NCBI GenBank assembly: GCA_029987235.1
Contig: DALTWF010000002.1
Span: 1 to 64,000, forward strand
From: Methanocorpusculum sp.
Lineage (GTDB): Archaea > Halobacteriota > Methanomicrobia > Methanomicrobiales > Methanocorpusculaceae
Reading direction: 5' to 3'
DNA: 64,000 bases
In this document: one piece after another, positions 61,244-64,000 of the stretch
How positions within the stretch are numbered: the stretch's first letter is position 1
Layout: the number at the start of each line of letters is the position of its first letter
The notes under the pieces: generated by a model
Seen by the model: the letters and a program-made list of their open reading frames with translations, nothing else
Database searches by the model: none
What the model was told of the DNA's origin: nothing
Program-made: the position numbers and the translations under genes

Positions 61244-61473
61244 ATACAGCTGACTATTTTTTTCTTTTATTTTGAAAACTATAAGTAACTTGTTTAAGAT
61301 ACCTGAAAATCACGAAAATTTTGGTGTTATATCGGTAGTTTTCGTGAAAGATTTTGTTTTCGTGATTTTAGTGAAATATTTCGTAATTTTCGTGTCGGGG
61401 CGCGTCAGCGCCTGTTTGTATTTAAGATAAGTATCTCGCAAAAAAAAGGTTGATGAATAAAAATTGATTTGAT
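61244..61473. other. Intergenic region with repeated TTTTCGTG motifs
   Basis: Between the convergent uvrA and nrdJ genes lie CACGAAAA (61311-61318) and three TTTTCGTG copies (61339, 61357 and 61387). AAAATCACGAAAA (61306-61318) and TTTTCGTGATTTT (61357-61369) form a 13-bp perfect inverted repeat with a 38-base spacer. Such TTTTCGTG arrays may act as terminators or binding sites; no gene is visible. Confidence 0.45.
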
Positions 61474-63711
61474 TTACGAGCAGCCGCTCCAGCCGCAGTG
61501 CTTGCAGATGCCCATGTTGCATCCCTCACCGAAATCAAGCACTTCGCCGCACTCGGGACAGCGGTTGACCTTCTTCTCGCCAGGCTTTTCTGCAGGAACA
61601 ATACTCCATTTGTCCAGAGTTGCAATTGCCTGATTGGTTGCGGCAAGTTCAATGCACTTGCCCACAACATCCGCACAACTCATACCCTCGGAATTCTTGT
61701 TTTTGATTGCAGAAACACAGTTAACCTTTGCAAACTGCTTGACGAATTTCTCATACGGCACACCGTTTTGCAGACCTGTACTGATACTGCGACCGAGAGC
61801 ATTGCTGCTTGCCTCGCATCCTGCACCAACCGTTCTGATGAAAACCTCCATCGGCTTACCCTCAGGGGTAAGATTGACCGTGATATACAACTGACAGCAG
61901 CCGGACTGTGCAAGGAAGGTGCGACCACTCATTTCACGCGGGCGCTTGAACTCGCCAAGAGACGGCAGATTCTTTACCGGAATGGACACAGTCTTCGGTG
62001 CTTCAGCCGGTGCCGGCTCATCCTTTTTCTCCTCCTTCTTTTCAAGAGCAAGAACAACATCCTCCCGTGAACCGGTTCTGTAAAGCGTCATGCCTTTAAT
62101 GCCGCTCTCCCATGCAAGAAGAACAGCAGATGCAACATCCTCTTTTGTTGCCTTGTAAGGCATGTTAATCGTCTTGGAAATCGAGGCATGCACATGCTTC
62201 TGGAATGCAGCCTGCATTAAGACATGGTCTTTCCAGTTGATGTCAAGCGCAGTCTTAAACACCGCCTTAAAGGAAGCAGGCAGCCATGCAACATCCTGCA
62301 CCGTACCGGTTTCATGCACATGGTTTACAACCTCCTCATGCTTTGCCTTTGCATCGGCTACACTGAAGTTCATTTCAGCAAGCACACGGTCCAGTTCAGC
62401 TTCGAAATACGGGTGGACTAAAATGAACGTCTTGCCCACGGTGTTGCGTCTTGTGTATGCATAACTGAAGACCGGCTCGATACCCGAAGAACATCCGGCA
62501 AGAAGCGAGATTGTTCCGGTCGGGGCAATTGTTGTCATTGCCGCGTTTCTGATGATAATTCCTTTCTTGTCCCAGACACTGGCCTTGTATGCAGGGAATG
62601 TGCCCTTTTCCTTTCCAAGGCGCATGGACTCTTCAATTGCCACATCATTGATGCGCTTCATTACCGATTCGCAGAATGCACGTCCCTCTTCTGAGTCGTA
62701 TGCAATCTTAAGCATCAGCATTGCATCATGGACACCCATTAAACCGAGACCAATCTTTCTCGTGCGGTTGGTGTTTTCCTTAATCTCCGGAATCGGGAAG
62801 ACGTTTTTGGTAATGACCGAATCAAGGAAACGAACGGCCATCTTCGTCATCTTATCCAGATAATCCCAGTCGATTCCGTTACCCTTAACAAATTTGGAGA
62901 GGTTGATGCTGCCAAGAACACAGGACTCAAACGGAAGGAGCGGCTGTTCGCCGCACGGGTTTGTTGTATCGATGTCGCCCAGCTGCGGTGTCGGGTTTGC
63001 GCGGTTGATGGTGTCATAGAATAATATACCGGGTTCTCCGTTCTTCCATACACCTTCTACTATGCCGTCCCAGATTTCGCCCACTGTCACATTGGTGCCA
63101 TCGGTTGCGGTAAGCCAGACTTTGGAATATGCGCGCTCGGAAACGAGTTTCATGAACGCATCGGAGACCATGATGGATATATTGAAATTGGAAAAATCCC
63201 CTTCCTTTGCCTTGCTCTTGATGAATTTCATAATGTCCGGGTGCCAGACATTTAAGATACCCATGTTTGCACCGCGTCTTCTGCCGCCCTGTTTTATGAC
63301 ATCAGTCGCCGCATTAAAGACGCGCATGAACGAGACCGGACCGGAGGCAACACCATCGGTACTGCGCACCGGTGCGCCTTCTGCACGGAGGTGGGAGAAA
63401 TTGTAACCCGTTCCTCCTCCTGACTGGTGAATAATCGCACCCCAGCGTACTGCGTCAAAAATCTGCGGCAGGGAGTCGTTTACCGGCAGAGTAAAGCATG
63501 CGGACAGCTGTCCGAGCGGTGTTCCTGCGTTCATTAAAGTCGGCGAATTCGGCAGAAATGCCAGAGACGTCATTGCTGCATAATATTCTTCAGTCTCGGA
63601 CGCATTGTCGCCAAGCGCATCCGCAACACGGCGGCAGACGTCTTCAAACGTCTTTTCGCCGGTTCTGAAGTACCTTGCAGCTAAGATGGAATCAACTACA
63701 GAGTCAGTCAT
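61474..63711 (-). CDS. nrdJ: Adenosylcobalamin-dependent ribonucleotide reductase (class II)
   Basis: NrdJ reduces ribonucleotides to deoxyribonucleotides using adenosylcobalamin to form a thiyl radical. The 745 residues carry the redox-site Cys72 (LSACFTLPV) and the NPCGEQ motif with Cys253. The C-terminal zinc site is CPECGEVLDFGEGCNMG, then CKHCGWSGC. No intein is present. The start at 63711 is close to the usual N-terminus. It is divergent from the arginine decarboxylase gene at 63893. Confidence 0.95.
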   Translation of the reverse strand: MTDSVVDSILAARYFRTGEKTFEDVCRRVADALGDNASETEEYYAAMTSLAFLPNSPTLMNAGTPLGQLSACFTLPVNDSLPQIFDAVRWGAIIHQSGGGTGYNFSHLRAEGAPVRSTDGVASGPVSFMRVFNAATDVIKQGGRRRGANMGILNVWHPDIMKFIKSKAKEGDFSNFNISIMVSDAFMKLVSERAYSKVWLTATDGTNVTVGEIWDGIVEGVWKNGEPGILFYDTINRANPTPQLGDIDTTNPCGEQPLLPFESCVLGSINLSKFVKGNGIDWDYLDKMTKMAVRFLDSVITKNVFPIPEIKENTNRTRKIGLGLMGVHDAMLMLKIAYDSEEGRAFCESVMKRINDVAIEESMRLGKEKGTFPAYKASVWDKKGIIIRNAAMTTIAPTGTISLLAGCSSGIEPVFSYAYTRRNTVGKTFILVHPYFEAELDRVLAEMNFSVADAKAKHEEVVNHVHETGTVQDVAWLPASFKAVFKTALDINWKDHVLMQAAFQKHVHASISKTINMPYKATKEDVASAVLLAWESGIKGMTLYRTGSREDVVLALEKKEEKKDEPAPAEAPKTVSIPVKNLPSLGEFKRPREMSGRTFLAQSGCCQLYITVNLTPEGKPMEVFIRTVGAGCEASSNALGRSISTGLQNGVPYEKFVKQFAKVNCVSAIKNKNSEGMSCADVVGKCIELAATNQAIATLDKWSIVPAEKPGEKKVNRCPECGEVLDFGEGCNMGICKHCGWSGCS

Positions 63712-63892
63712 TACATCAACCTTTTGAGAATGTTTACTATTTGGCGGGAGGTGTATAAAGATTTGTTATTTGATGTTTCAGCAGGTATTTATAGAGGGGT
63801 TGTCAGTGAGAAGGAACTGATTAAACAAATCTATTTCCAACCGGAGATGAAACAACAATTCTTAAGTCTTTTGACTTGCAAATAATTTCGCA
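63712..63892. promoter_or_regulatory. Divergent promoter region of nrdJ and the decarboxylase
   Basis: This 181-base region holds AT-rich stretches that could be TATA boxes, such as GTATAAAGATTTG (63752-63764) and TATTTATAGAGG (63786-63797). I see no further structure. Confidence 0.4.
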
Positions 63893-64000
63893 ATGGTATT
63901 GCCTAAAAAAGTGTTCTTCACCCGTGGCGTCGGAAAACATAAGGACCAGCTGGTCTCCTTTGAAATGGCGTTGCGTGACGCAAAAATCGCCCCCTTTAAT
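63893..64000 (+). CDS. pdaD: Pyruvoyl-dependent arginine decarboxylase (partial, 5' end)
   Basis: The first 36 codons read MVLPKKVFFTRGVGKHKDQL and continue with VSFEMALRDAKIAPFN, the typical N-terminus of the pyruvoyl-dependent arginine decarboxylase (PdaD) family of methanogens. The enzyme makes agmatine for polyamine synthesis and self-cleaves to form its pyruvoyl group. The cleavage site and the rest of the protein lie beyond the window edge. Confidence 0.85.
   Translation, partial: MVLPKKVFFTRGVGKHKDQLVSFEMALRDAKIAPFN

Overview
The window is archaeal and comes from a methanogen. The archaeal markers are ribosomal proteins S19e, L31e, L39e and L18a/LX, aIF6, prefoldin alpha, a 66-residue histone, the proteasome beta subunit, the KH/beta-CASP nuclease aCPSF1, GatCAB, RadB and a RecJ-like DHH protein. 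Methanogenesis marker 2 next to MtxX points to a methanogen. My best guess is Methanomicrobiales, perhaps Methanocorpusculum; this is an inference from gene content and was not tested by alignment.

Layout. 1-6.5 kb: minus-strand cluster gatC-gatA-gatB-topA-5-formyl-THF cyclo-ligase. 6.7-8.7 kb: a DMT-type transporter with an extra membrane half. 8.8-12 kb: the conserved archaeal ribosomal cluster S19e-PDCD5-PP-loop ATPase-L39e-L31e-aIF6-L18a-prefoldin. 12-16.5 kb: glnA, a DUF362/ferredoxin protein, and larC overlapping radB. 16.6-19.2 kb: ACT protein, DUF711 protein and a DUF368 polyprenyl-phosphate carrier family protein. 19.2-21.1 kb: two orphan genes and a structured intergenic stretch. 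21.2-25 kb: psmB, aCPSF1 and a tRNA methylthiotransferase. 25-34 kb: an RHH/coiled-coil protein, tRNA-Arg(CCG), cysteine-cluster proteins, a duplicated PhoU/TrkA-C protein with a RecJ-like nuclease, a PEGA/transglutaminase protein and hypD. 34-39.5 kb: a pentapeptide-repeat membrane protein with a small partner, then an operon of glycosyltransferase, ubiquitin-like sulfur carrier, tRNA thiolation enzyme and DUF2115. 39.5-45.7 kb: aIF1, an Orn/Lys/Arg decarboxylase-family protein, a 1-kb AT-rich locus with long inverted repeats next to another RHH/coiled-coil gene, an ADP-forming acyl-CoA synthetase and a PsiE-like protein. 45.7-50.7 kb: a PAPS-reductase-like/cysteine-desulfurase fusion and a Kef-type antiporter. 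50.7-52.1 kb: a microprotein gene and tRNA-Ala(GGC) carrying a tiny integrated element. 52.1-64 kb: dcd, an M1 aminopeptidase, a bactofilin-like protein, mmp2-mtxX, histone, uvrA, nrdJ and the start of a pyruvoyl-dependent arginine decarboxylase.

Most of the window is housekeeping. The least ordinary locus is the 0.93-kb insertion at tRNA-Ala. Two identical 45-bp copies of the tRNA 3' part bracket an RHH gene, three 10-bp iterons inside an inverted repeat, a coiled-coil micro-ORF and 12-bp repeats at the far end. The RHH reading frame runs antisense into the tRNA gene, so its C-terminus should differ between the integrated and circular forms. Other points of interest are the inverted-repeat/AT-rich locus at 41.66-42.4 kb, the sulfur-transfer fusion protein, a hairpin RNA candidate at 20.68 kb, and palindromes around TATA boxes.
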